Of a stretch of DNA of 45,286 nt, positions 8,496 through 17,357 are shown one piece after another. Each line of letters starts with the position of its first letter. The first letter of the stretch is position 1. A program made the position numbers and the translations under genes. Location: contig JAIRXK010000012.1 of NCBI GenBank assembly GCA_031268315.1, forward strand, positions 1-45,286. The letters are read 5' to 3'. The stretch is from Puniceicoccales bacterium (GTDB lineage: Bacteria; Verrucomicrobiota; Verrucomicrobiia; Opitutales; JAIRLM01). Under the pieces are notes generated by a model. It was not told the DNA's origin, did not search any database, and saw only the letters and a program-made list of their open reading frames with translations.

Positions 8496-9736
8496 ATGTT
8501 TTCCGCGGGAAAAAATACTCTGCCGTCAGTGATGGGTGAGGAAAATGATAAAATCACCAATTCTGAGGCAAAGTCAACGCCCGCAAATCTAAAAGTGGCC
8601 CCAATGATTGGGTGTGCGCTTTTGGGCGCTGCCATCGGCGGTTGCGCGGCAGCTATTATAATGCACTGTCTGGCAGCTTCCATCACCCTATGGATCGTGG
8701 CTGCCTCCGCAGCGGGGGGATCGGACTAGGTGTGCTCCTATGCAAAATTTGTTTTACTGCCTGCGGCGGCGACAGGGCTGATTCGGATACCGTATTGGAT
8801 ATCGATGATTCAAGCAATGATTTAAGTGTAACTGAGAACCAAATTCCGCAGATGGAGCAATTGCAAAATGAAAATAACATTAATGCAAAAATGCAAAATG
8901 AAAATAACATTGACACACAACCGCAAAATGAGCACACTACTACGGTATATGACCAACAAATAGAAAAATTGAGGCAGCACGCGGGCAAAGAAAGTTTGGA
9001 ATTAAATGGGTTATACATACAAGTAAATAAAATCTGGAATTACTTCGCTAGTGTTAGAAGTGCTACGCGCGAAAAAGAGGACATCGAATCATTGTGGAAA
9101 TTATGAAATCAAATCGAAATTGGCATGGAAAAAATAAAGGGCGATATCATTAATGATGACATTGGCGATCTCAATAAATACATTGAAAATGTGAAAGAAA
9201 TCGGAAGTCAATTAAATGATTTTCATTGCGACATAGAGGAGCGCTATTTCGATGATAATAAAAAATTACTCGTGGCAATAGAAAACCAAAAGGATATTTT
9301 GTCAAAAATATTGTCGCTGAACTCAAACAAAATATCTCCCCCTTTAAGGGACGAAGTAATGAAGTTTGTGAGTGAACTTTGTAATACTAAAAATACGATA
9401 GCATTGTGGTATTTAGAAGAAGATAAGAACACAGCGCTTATTAAGTTGGAAAATAAAGCAAATCTCTATGTTGGCATATGTGGCGAAATAGCCCAAATGG
9501 CTGAAAGTAAAATTCATAATCCAGATACAACCGAGACAATGGAAATAAACTCTCCTATTAGCGAAGAAATGCAAGCCGTTAAGAATAAAACTGATAATCC
9601 AATTGCGATAGAAAATTCTACTCCAAGTGCGGTGAGTGATCAACAACAATCTGATACTTGGTTTACTTACGGCAAAAAAGGAATTTTTGCTTTCCTTGGC
9701 GGTGTGTTTAAAAAACCAAACGAAACAAAAAAATAA
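8496..9736 (+). pseudogene. Broken Inc-like paralogue of the 5961 gene
   Basis: The frame from the ATG at 8496 encodes a polar N-terminus (MFSAGKN) and both hydrophobic lobes (LLGAAIGGCAAAIIMHC, then WIVAASAAGG) before a TAG at about 8727-8729. One extra G in the six-G run at 8714-8719 would let it continue in the frame that reads GLGVLLCKICF and on into a polar tail. That frame meets an in-frame TGA at 9104-9106 and resumes in the same frame to 9736. On both sides of the TGA the sequence aligns with the 5961 gene (EKEDIESLWKL, then NDDIGDLNKYIENVKEI against NADNINDLNKCINDIKNI). Repaired length would be about 413 residues, ending in a short aromatic motif, GIFAFLGGVFKK. Two separate lesions make it a pseudogene unless both are sequence errors. 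Confidence 0.72.
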
Positions 9737-9783
9737 TCATATCGATGGAAGCCCCGCGGCGAATACCCATGTGAAAATTTTCG

Positions 9784-11277
9784 ATGGCAATTCGCAAAAA
9801 TTCTTGCTTGCTTCAGATAAAAAATAATAATTGGCCCATGGCCGAGTCTCATAGATCGAGGAAACAGGTAATATTGCCCGCAGTCATTGGCGCCTTTCGC
9901 AGCGGAAACGTCTTGGAAAATTTGCAGAAAATTCTTGAATCCACCGACCTACCATTCGGCGCACCGTGTGCCGCAGCTATCCGCCGAAGTCTCATTCTGA
10001 GTGCGCTGGGTTTGCCTCTGGAAGATGGTGGAGCCAAGATGCAATTGGACGATGCCATTGCCGCCATGGAAAATAGAAAAAACCCTCAAATGCCTCCATT
10101 GACGGTCATGGGCTGCGCTTGCCACCGCTGCCGGGGAGGAACGATGCGGGTTACCGATCTCTGCCAAAATTGCGTCGCCAAGCCCTGCATGGCCGCCTGC
10201 CGATTCGGCGCCATCTCGCCCGCAGAGGGCGGAAGGTCAGCGATCGACGAAAAAATTTGCAAAAAATGCGGCATATGCGCCAAGGCGTGCCCATACGGCG
10301 CCATTGCTAAGACCATCGCTCCCTGCGAAAGGGCGTGCCCAGTGGGGGCCATGGGAAAGGACAAAATGGGATTTGCCTCCATTGACTATGAAAAGTGCAT
10401 TTACTGCGGAAAATGCATGGCCGCTTGTCCGTTTGAGGCCATTCAGGTGCGCAGCCAATTGCTGGATGTTCTGCGGGAAATGCGGGACGGAAAATCGGTA
10501 ATCGCCTTCGCTGCCCCGGCCGCATTTGGACAGTTTTCCTGCTCCGCGGAACAGCTACACCGAGCCCTGAAAAAAGTTGGTTTCAGCAGCGTCTATGAGG
10601 TGGCTACCGGCGCGGAGGAGACATCGATCGAGGAGGCAGAGGAGTGGGCAGAGCGGATGAAAAATGGACAAAAATTTATGACAAGCTCCTGCTGCGCTGC
10701 GTACAATATATTGGTAAAAAAGCACATACCAGAGTTAGTCCCATTTGTCTCGCACACGAAAACACCCCTATACTACACCGCCGCCCGGGCGAGGAAGGAG
10801 TGTGCCGATGGCATTTTTGTATTTATCAGCCCATGCATCGCAAAATATGAGGAAGTTCACGCCAATGAAAATGTTCAATTTACCATCACCTCCGAGGAAT
10901 TGGCAGCACTTTTCGAGGCCCGCGAAGTTAATCCCGCCGCCGAAGAGCCGGAAAAATTTTCCATCGATACGGCCAAGGAAGCGCGGGAATTTGCCCTCAG
11001 CGGGGGAGTATCGCGGGCAATCGGCGCCCTAAGCACTGGCAGCGAACCGCTATTTGTTCCCATCGATGGTATTGACGGGGAATCTACAAAGGAATTGCGC
11101 ACCTATGCCAGAGAGGGAATTTGCGAAAAAGGAAACATGATTGAAGTGATGTCTTGCCCGGGAGGATGCGTTGGCGGGTGCGGCAATTGCCGATCCATCT
11201 CCATGGCCCAGAGGCAAATAAAAGGTTACGCATCCGAGGGAGAAGCCATTAGAGATAAATATTCCAAAGATTCTTGA
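9784..11277 (+). CDS. Monomeric [FeFe] hydrogenase, group B-like
   Basis: This cytoplasmic enzyme interconverts protons plus electrons with H2. The N-terminal half carries several 4Fe-4S cysteine sets: CACHRC and CQNC (about 109-131), CKKCGICAKACP (about 159-170), CERACP, and CIYCGKCMAACP (about 202-213). The catalytic H-cluster domain shows all three signatures: TSSCCAAY (about 299), SPCIAKYEE (about 348) and MSCPGGCVGGCG (about 457). The last two differ from the MPCxxK and GGCxxGGG forms of classical group A enzymes and resemble group B. Neither the ATG at 9784 nor the in-frame ATG at 9838 has a good Shine-Dalgarno sequence; the shorter form would still hold all motifs. It lies just upstream of an aldehyde dehydrogenase, and together they fit fermentative redox balance. 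The physiological direction is inference. Confidence 0.9.
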   Translation: MAIRKNSCLLQIKNNNWPMAESHRSRKQVILPAVIGAFRSGNVLENLQKILESTDLPFGAPCAAAIRRSLILSALGLPLEDGGAKMQLDDAIAAMENRKNPQMPPLTVMGCACHRCRGGTMRVTDLCQNCVAKPCMAACRFGAISPAEGGRSAIDEKICKKCGICAKACPYGAIAKTIAPCERACPVGAMGKDKMGFASIDYEKCIYCGKCMAACPFEAIQVRSQLLDVLREMRDGKSVIAFAAPAAFGQFSCSAEQLHRALKKVGFSSVYEVATGAEETSIEEAEEWAERMKNGQKFMTSSCCAAYNILVKKHIPELVPFVSHTKTPLYYTAARARKECADGIFVFISPCIAKYEEVHANENVQFTITSEELAALFEAREVNPAAEEPEKFSIDTAKEAREFALSGGVSRAIGALSTGSEPLFVPIDGIDGESTKELRTYAREGICEKGNMIEVMSCPGGCVGGCGNCRSISMAQRQIKGYASEGEAIRDKYSKDS

Positions 11278-11321
11278 CTTTTCCATTGCAATCGCAAAAA
11301 TGTAGGCGGAGGAAGAATATA

Positions 11322-12746
11322 ATGGTAACAAAATGTAAATCGAATGCTTGCAATTGTTCAAATTGCGCGGAAGTGGATCTTCCCAATGAGCCATTGGATA
11401 CGCTTATCAGAAGAGTAAAAGCAGCACAGGCCAAGTATGGCACATTTTCCCAGGAGGCAGTGGATAAAATTTTTCGCTCCGCTGCGGCCGCGGCTGCAAA
11501 GGCATCGGCAGAGCTGGCAGAAATGGCCGTCAAGGAAACGGGCATGGGAATCGTTGCGGATAAGGTGATAAAAAATCGATTCGCCTGCGAGTTTATCTAC
11601 GAGCGCTATAGGGATGTGCCGACCTGCGGGATTATCAACCGCGGCGGATCAAAGGACATGCGCATTGTGGCAAGTCCATTGGGCGTAATTGCGGGGATCA
11701 TTCCAACGACCAATCCCACATCAACGACCATTTTCAAAATACTTCTCGCACTGAAAACGCGCAATGGAATTATTATTTCACCGCATCCTCGGGCTGCACA
11801 GTGCATCGTTGCGGCTGCCCGCTTACTCCACGAGGCCGCCGTTGCAGCCGGAGCACCCCAGGACATAATTGGATGGATTGCTGCCCCAACCGTCGAATTG
11901 ACCAATGAGCTCATGCGGCATCCATCCGTCGATGCAATCCTTGCAACCGGCGGTCCGGGCATGGTGAAGGCCGCCTATTCCAGCGGAAAACCTGCCCTCG
12001 GCGTCGGCCCAGGGAATACACCGGCCGTCATCGATGAGGAAGCGGATGTGCCATCGGCCGTGGCCCATGTCATCCGCAGCAAAACATTCGATCACGGCAT
12101 GATTTGCGCATCGGAGCAGTGCATCATTGCCCATGCGGCTGTCTATGATCAAGTGAAGGAGGAGCTGTGCAAAGGAGGTGCCCACATTCTCAATTCCAAA
12201 GAATCGGCAGCACTCGGCGCCATTATTCTGACCGAAAAGGGAGTGAATCCGGACATTGTTGGACAGAGCGCCTACATCATCGCCAAAATGGTCGGATTGG
12301 AAATTTTTCCCCTCACAACCGTGCTCGTCAGCGAGGAAAAATCTCTGGATGCGTCAAATCCCTATGCCCATGAGAAATTATCCCCCATTCTCTCCCTTTA
12401 TAAGGCAAAAAACTTTGAAGAGTCCGTTGAAATGGCTCTGAGGCTTATCACACTCGGCGGCCTAGGGCACACATCGGTCATCCACACCAGCGAAAAAAAT
12501 GCAAAGAAATTGGAATACTTTGCGAACCACATGCCCACGGGACGGATTTTAGTGAATGCTCCATCCACCCAGGGCGCCATCGGGCTGTGCAATGATGGCA
12601 TGACGCCGTCACTCATGCTTGGCTGCGGATCCTGGGGCGGAAACTCTCTATGCGCCAATGTTGGCATTGAGCATTTGCTCAATAATAAGGTACTCGCCGA
12701 GAACCAGGGAGACCTATCCATCGGGGATAAGCTGCGCAATTCCTAA
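11322..12746 (+). CDS. Acetaldehyde dehydrogenase (acylating), stand-alone
   Basis: Converts acetyl-CoA plus NADH to acetaldehyde, CoA and NAD+, or the reverse. The protein is an ALDH-superfamily domain of the AdhE N-terminal/EutE type. It shows the NAD-binding stretch ATGGPGMVKAAYSSGKPALG, catalytic cysteine in MICASEQ, and the family signature LGCGSWGGNS near the C-terminus. The iron alcohol dehydrogenase domain of AdhE is absent. I place the start at the ATG at 11322, which has a GGAGG ribosome binding site, rather than the upstream in-frame codon at 11274 that would overlap the hydrogenase. The N-terminus carries a small Cys-rich run (CKSNACNCSNC) of unknown use. It lies 44 bases after the hydrogenase stop and is probably co-transcribed. 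Ethanol formation would need an alcohol dehydrogenase elsewhere; an aldehyde-oxidising role is an alternative. Confidence 0.9.
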   Translation: MVTKCKSNACNCSNCAEVDLPNEPLDTLIRRVKAAQAKYGTFSQEAVDKIFRSAAAAAAKASAELAEMAVKETGMGIVADKVIKNRFACEFIYERYRDVPTCGIINRGGSKDMRIVASPLGVIAGIIPTTNPTSTTIFKILLALKTRNGIIISPHPRAAQCIVAAARLLHEAAVAAGAPQDIIGWIAAPTVELTNELMRHPSVDAILATGGPGMVKAAYSSGKPALGVGPGNTPAVIDEEADVPSAVAHVIRSKTFDHGMICASEQCIIAHAAVYDQVKEELCKGGAHILNSKESAALGAIILTEKGVNPDIVGQSAYIIAKMVGLEIFPLTTVLVSEEKSLDASNPYAHEKLSPILSLYKAKNFEESVEMALRLITLGGLGHTSVIHTSEKNAKKLEYFANHMPTGRILVNAPSTQGAIGLCNDGMTPSLMLGCGSWGGNSLCANVGIEHLLNNKVLAENQGDLSIGDKLRNS

Positions 12747-12752
12747 AAATTC

Positions 12753-12805
12753 CCCGCGGCGGAAACCACGCAAGGATCAAATCATTGCATGCCGATCGCC
12801 GCGGG
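12753..12805. terminator. Inverted repeat between convergent genes (possible bidirectional terminator)
   Basis: CCCGCGGCG at 12753-12761 pairs perfectly with CGCCGCGGG at 12797-12805 across a 35-base loop, with short A/T runs outside both arms. It lies between the ends of the aldehyde dehydrogenase gene and rpsA. The loop is long, so the terminator role is tentative. Confidence 0.45.
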
Positions 12806-12828
12806 AAATTTCCCCCCGCAATGAATAG

Positions 12829-14499
12829 TTACTGCTGCTGTGGCCGATCGGATTCTAAAAAATCTCCGATGGTGCATATTTCATTCTTATAATTGCCATT
12901 ATTTTTACAGGAATTGATTTCATTTTGCAACTGCTCAGCCCCGTATTCCATTGCCTTGATAGACAGCGAAATACGTTGATTTGCCGAGTCGATATTAATG
13001 ATGCGAGCGGCAATTTCCTCATCCACGCTGAGGATGTCGCGGACCTTGTCAACGCGCCCTTCGCGGATCTGCCCAACGTGGATAAATCCCTCCATGTTGT
13101 GCTTTAGGCTGACAAAAACACCGAAATTGGTTAATTTGACCACCTTTCCCTTCACCACATCACCCACCTTAAAGTATTCGTCGAGTTTCTCCCACGGATT
13201 TTCGTTGAGTTGCTTGATGCCAAGGGAGATGCGATGACTATCCGGGTCATTGGATATGACCACCGCTTCCACAATTTCACCGGCCTTGAAATGGTCTTCC
13301 AAGTTTTTCAATTTCTTTGTCCATGACACATCGGAAATGTGAATCATCCCATGGACGCCCGGTTCCAGCTCAATAAAAGCGCCGTAGTTGGTGAGATTTT
13401 GCACCGGACCGCTGACCACGGTTCCCGTTGGGTATTTGAGCGTGATTTTTTCCCACGGATTATCCTCCAATTGTCGCAGTCCCAGAGCGATCTTTTGCTC
13501 CTTCGTTTGAATTCCGATGACAACGGCTTCCACCTCCTCGCCGATGCGCAGGATGTCGCTGGGCTTATTGATCTTCTTCGTCCATGACATTTCAGTGATA
13601 TGGATGAGACCTTCAACGCCATCTTCCAACTGGATAAATGCCCCGTAATGGACAAGATTGACGATCTTTCCATGGACACATGCGCCGATAGGGTAACGCT
13701 GCTCGATGCTGTCCCAGGGATTGGGAATCGTCTGCTTCAATCCCAGGGAAACTCTTTCTTTTTCCCTGTCAATGTCAATCACCATGAGAGAGAGTATCTC
13801 GCCTACGCGTACTACCTGATTGGGGTGGGTCACCCTTCCCCAGCTCATATCGGTGATGTGGAGTAGGCCATCGATTCCGTCGAGATCGATGAATGCTCCA
13901 TAGTCGGTAATATTTTTGACGGCACCTTTGACCATGCTGCCCACTTTTAGTTCATCGAAGAGCTGGCGTGATTTTGTCTTACGCTCCTCTTCGATGAGTT
14001 CGCGGCGGGAAATGACGATGTTTTTCCGCTCAAAGTTAATTTTGACGACCTTGAAGCTATAGGTGCGTCCAATGAATTGTTCCACGTTTTTTACCGGTTG
14101 AATATCCAATTGGGAAGATGGTAAAAAGGCATCCACACCAATATTGACCAGCAGTCCTCCGCGGGTTTTCCCCTTGATTTTTCCAACCACAACGCTGCCT
14201 TCTTCCGTCGTTGCAACGATGCGTTCCCAGTTTTTTTGCTGACGCGCCCGATCGTAGCAAAGGACGGGGCTCCCATTTTCATCCTCCAGCTTTTCGATGT
14301 ACACTTCAATTTCCTGACCCACCTGGATATCCCCGGGATCGTCAAATTCCGAAAGTTTTACAAGCCCGTCGGCCTTTGCACCAACATCAATCACCACGTC
14401 GCTTTGACGAATTTCAACGACGATTCCACTCACAATCTGCTCGGCTTCGAGTCGTGCCATTGCACTCCCGGCCAGCAGCTCTTCCATAATATTTTGCAT
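12829..14499 (-). CDS. rpsA: 30S ribosomal protein S1
   Basis: 556 residues, the usual length for six-repeat S1. It binds mRNA on the small subunit and helps translation of mRNAs with weak or structured start sites. Six S1 (OB-fold) repeats are visible by recurring DYGAFIDLDG, HYGAFIQLEDG, NYGAFIELEPG and NFGVFVSL cores and HITDMSW/HISDVSW motifs. The start at 14499 has a GGAGG ribosome binding site about 8 bases upstream, which lies inside a perfect hairpin (14507-14525). S1 of E. coli represses its own translation, so this hairpin may be part of such a loop (inference). No fused bacterial IspH or CMP-kinase domain is present. Confidence 0.97.
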   Translation of the reverse strand: MQNIMEELLAGSAMARLEAEQIVSGIVVEIRQSDVVIDVGAKADGLVKLSEFDDPGDIQVGQEIEVYIEKLEDENGSPVLCYDRARQQKNWERIVATTEEGSVVVGKIKGKTRGGLLVNIGVDAFLPSSQLDIQPVKNVEQFIGRTYSFKVVKINFERKNIVISRRELIEEERKTKSRQLFDELKVGSMVKGAVKNITDYGAFIDLDGIDGLLHITDMSWGRVTHPNQVVRVGEILSLMVIDIDREKERVSLGLKQTIPNPWDSIEQRYPIGACVHGKIVNLVHYGAFIQLEDGVEGLIHITEMSWTKKINKPSDILRIGEEVEAVVIGIQTKEQKIALGLRQLEDNPWEKITLKYPTGTVVSGPVQNLTNYGAFIELEPGVHGMIHISDVSWTKKLKNLEDHFKAGEIVEAVVISNDPDSHRISLGIKQLNENPWEKLDEYFKVGDVVKGKVVKLTNFGVFVSLKHNMEGFIHVGQIREGRVDKVRDILSVDEEIAARIINIDSANQRISLSIKAMEYGAEQLQNEINSCKNNGNYKNEICTIGDFLESDRPQQQ

Positions 14500-14506
14500 A
14501 GCAATG

Positions 14507-14525
14507 CCTCCGAGACAATCGGAGG
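14507..14525 (-). promoter_or_regulatory. Hairpin covering the rpsA ribosome binding site
   Basis: In the rpsA leader, CCTCCGA and TCGGAGG form a perfect 7-bp stem with a 5-base loop. The 3' arm holds the GGAGG Shine-Dalgarno sequence, 7-8 bases before the start codon, and the 5' arm is an anti-Shine-Dalgarno. This is the form expected of a translational switch, possibly S1 autoregulation. Confidence 0.6.
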
Positions 14526-14740
14526 GTTAAAGGTTAATAATTTGAAGACCAAAGTGTTTGCATATTTCTTACTACACTTCCAACCCCGTGACTTTCTACG
14601 CTTTCGCCCGCGATGCAAGATTTATTTTTTTCAATGGGCATTTTGTGCCTATATTCCTCATTATCAGCAAATTCGAACAATAATGAAATTTTATTGGAAA
14701 GATTTGACAAATTGCTAAGAAGATTTGATAATCAGATGTT

Positions 14741-15733
14741 ATGTTGGCAAAGCACGTGTTAGGTAGGTGGAAGTATTTATGGGCGGTCTTGGCAGCATTT
14801 GCGCTCGTTGCCAATGGTTCCAAGGTTGACGGCAAATTGCTAGGCAGTTCATTTGGCTGCGACGAATCAACCGACGATCCATTTGGCTATGTCGTTATTT
14901 CCCATAGCCAATGGGACACGGCGGCCGAAAAAAGCACACACAGAAATGACCTCTTCGGTTTGGTAGCCGGTGCCGATTGCGCATGGCACGTGGATGAGTA
15001 CTCGCAAAATTCCCTCCTACGTATGGGTGTGTTTGGGGGCTATTTGAGTGGCAAACTAAAGTGCAGCAAGGATGGAAGTCACCGTGACAGCGAAACATTT
15101 CTCGGTGGAATTTTTAGCACGCTGAAACACAGGAGGACCAGTGGGCTCAAAACAAATGCCGATGCGAGCATTGGATTTTCCTATGCATCCAATAAATTGC
15201 ACCGCTACTATGACGCCCAAAAAGAACTGGTGCACACCTACGACAGCACAGATCTCTTTGCCTTTGGCACTGTGACCCACAATTTACTGTGCTATGGGAA
15301 CTGGCAATGCGGCCCGTGGATGGGATTCAATTGCCACCGCATTCAGCAAAAAAAATACACCGATTCCACGGCCTATGACGCGACATACAGCGTTGCTGCT
15401 GCCGACCAAGATCTGATTAATTTAACCCTCGGCATCAGCGGAGAGTGTGAATTTTCCGGGACAGACAGGGTCAATCGCCTCATGCGGGCCCATGTGAAAC
15501 TGGGATGGGGCTGCCGTCCGGTCCGGCCCAAGGGAGATGCAAATTTTTCCATGCAGGGCCTGGATGCATTTCTTCCAGTGCTGGGTCCCGGAAATCGCCA
15601 CTTCAAAGTCGCCAACGTTGGCTTCCACTACACCGTGAACCGCTATTGGGATATTTTTGGATCATGGAACGGCACTTGCAGCAAGAATTTTGTCAATAAC
15701 GTGCTCGTTGTCGGAGCCTCCTATAACTTTTAA
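14741..15733 (+). CDS. Outer-membrane beta-barrel protein (autotransporter-barrel type)
   Basis: 330 residues. The N-terminus has basic residues and a hydrophobic stretch (YLWAVLAAFALVANG, about 12-26), consistent with a Sec signal peptide. The mature part is rich in Gly, Tyr, Trp and alternating polar/hydrophobic segments (SFGYVVISHSQW-like strands, RMGVFGGYLSGKL, ADASIGFSYASN) and ends in VVGASYNF. The terminal Phe is the usual signal for BAM-dependent outer-membrane insertion. Its length suits a barrel of about 12 strands with little or no passenger. It resembles the C-terminal barrel domain of autotransporters by pattern, not by confirmed match. A short GGAG/CTCC hairpin follows the stop. 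Start is supported only by the signal peptide; no strong Shine-Dalgarno sequence is visible. Confidence 0.75.
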   Translation: MLAKHVLGRWKYLWAVLAAFALVANGSKVDGKLLGSSFGCDESTDDPFGYVVISHSQWDTAAEKSTHRNDLFGLVAGADCAWHVDEYSQNSLLRMGVFGGYLSGKLKCSKDGSHRDSETFLGGIFSTLKHRRTSGLKTNADASIGFSYASNKLHRYYDAQKELVHTYDSTDLFAFGTVTHNLLCYGNWQCGPWMGFNCHRIQQKKYTDSTAYDATYSVAAADQDLINLTLGISGECEFSGTDRVNRLMRAHVKLGWGCRPVRPKGDANFSMQGLDAFLPVLGPGNRHFKVANVGFHYTVNRYWDIFGSWNGTCSKNFVNNVLVVGASYNF

Positions 15734-16289
15734 TGGAGTGATTTTCTCCGTTGGAAAATTTACAACGACACGCATGGAATTAACTTGCGCACTGATTTAA
15801 TAATACGCGAATCGCAAAATTCCCGAAAAGCTGTTGTCGAAAAATTTTTCCTGGCCACAAAATCATTGCGAGACAGAAAGTTGGCCTACCGATGTTGGCA
15901 AAAGGCTTCAAGGAAGATGGGGAACACCAATTCCTGAAATTGGCTACGCTTCGCATCTCCATCGACAGCAGATGCAAGAAAAAAAATTGCTCAAAAAATG
16001 CTCCCTCGTTGGGACCTAATTGCAAAATTTAAGAACGTTTTTGGGCAAAATCATCGCACCTTCATTCGCCTAGGGCCGCATTCCTAGCCATTTGTATGGG
16101 TGACTTGGCCGTAAATTTAGGATGCTAAAATCGGGAATGAAATTTTGCAATTCGCGTCTAACGATATCATTTGGCGATTAAAAGCACCCACGGGATGCAA
16201 ACATCTTTCGATATTCCATCACTTTTTTCCCGCCCCGCGATGGTTTGTTCGCATTGCGAAAAATCGAAAAAATTTTGCCACCAATTCCT
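15734..16289. other. Intergenic region, 556 bases
   Basis: Starts with a weak hairpin (GGAG...CTCC near 15736-15752) that could end the barrel gene's transcript. A 61-codon frame at 15834-16019 shows no family features. I see nothing else I can name. Confidence 0.4.
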
Positions 16290-17330
16290 TTAATCTCCGC
16301 CACGGAATGGCCAAAAACTGAAACACCCGGAGCTCGCCTTTTTTTCCGCCGCCTGCCGTCTAATTTCCGCCGCATCTGCACCCGCTCGCTGTCTAATTGC
16401 TGCTATCTCCTCATCGGCTTTTCGCCTTTTTTCTGCTAGCGCTGCCTTTGCTCGCTGCTCTTTTTCCGCTAGCGCTGCCTTTGCCAACTGCTTTTTTTCC
16501 GCTATCTCGGCATCAATCCGCTGTCTCCTTTCCGCTATCTCCACATCAACCCGCTGGCTCCTTTCCGCTATCTCCGCATCAACCCGCTGGCTCCTTTCCG
16601 CTATTTGCCGTCTGATTTCTAAGGCCCTTTCGTTGGCTTTTTCAAGCCTAACACCGGCAGCCCGCTCTTCTGCAATCGCTGCAGCCATTTCCGCTCGCAA
16701 TTCGGGCGGAACGCTATTTATTTTGGCTTCATCTGAGAGTTCGTAGGGAATTTTTTTGATTTTTGAATTTTCCTCACCGTCTACAGCGGTTGATTTCCTG
16801 CACTTTTTTTTCTTTTCCCCCTGATTTATTTCCCTAAACGAATCTGAAAATTCAGGCATTTTTCCCGACTTTATTTCATCAATGGCTCCATTAATTTCAG
16901 CTACGGCAGCTCGCAATTCATCAATTTTATTGTAGGCATAAACGAGATTTTCTTCAGCCTCGGTTTCCGGCTGAAAATTTCGCCTGGTCTCGGGATTCGC
17001 TATTTGCTGCGCCCTTTCCGCATTTCGCCCGCCAATGTGAGAAATTTCTCTCTCCGCATTGCGGTGAACAATCATTTCAGCTTCCTGAAGAGTGAGGCCT
17101 CTGTCCTGCGCGTCTTCGAGCCATTTCTTAATGGGATCTCGCAAAAGCGGACAAACCTTCAACCACGTCGCAATATTAATTTTGGAATCGTCATCGGCCG
17201 GCGAATTAAAATTTCTATAGGGACCAAGGTCATATGCATACGACCCGTAGTATACCTCCCCCGTATCCATGTCCTCCACCCGATGTCTAACACTTGGGCG
17301 GCCACCGCCCATTCTTTCTGAACCATTCAT
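16290..17330 (-). CDS. Module protein B, copy 1: hendecad-repeat coiled-coil protein
   Basis: Not a recognised family. The N-terminal 110 residues hold a conserved patch (GGGRPS, then YAYDLGPYRNF) that also occurs in the 29551 gene (GGPTAGRPQNF, RYDMGPLYR), so the two are paralogues. From about residue 220 to the end are eight 11-residue repeats of the type IAERSQRVDAE, IAEKKQLAKAA and LAEKEQRAKAA, predicting a long coiled coil. The protein ends in a Cys/Phe/Trp-rich tip, SSGCFSFWPFRGGD. I chose the ATG at 17330, which has GGGAG about 9 bases upstream, over an in-frame GTG at 17357. It follows the A gene by about 27 bases and is surely co-transcribed. No signal peptide. A scaffold or secreted role is possible, but function is unknown. 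Confidence 0.7.
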   Translation of the reverse strand: MNGSERMGGGRPSVRHRVEDMDTGEVYYGSYAYDLGPYRNFNSPADDDSKINIATWLKVCPLLRDPIKKWLEDAQDRGLTLQEAEMIVHRNAEREISHIGGRNAERAQQIANPETRRNFQPETEAEENLVYAYNKIDELRAAVAEINGAIDEIKSGKMPEFSDSFREINQGEKKKKCRKSTAVDGEENSKIKKIPYELSDEAKINSVPPELRAEMAAAIAEERAAGVRLEKANERALEIRRQIAERSQRVDAEIAERSQRVDVEIAERRQRIDAEIAEKKQLAKAALAEKEQRAKAALAEKRRKADEEIAAIRQRAGADAAEIRRQAAEKKASSGCFSFWPFRGGD

Positions 17331-17357
17331 CTGTAATGCTCCCACGTACCTTTTCAC

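Noticed and set aside
9104..9106. In-frame TGA in the 8496 gene as selenocysteine or a reassigned codon
   Set aside because: TGA ends clpP and the hydrogenase gene normally, no selenocysteine insertion hairpin is evident after it, and the same gene has a separate frameshift, so decay is simpler.
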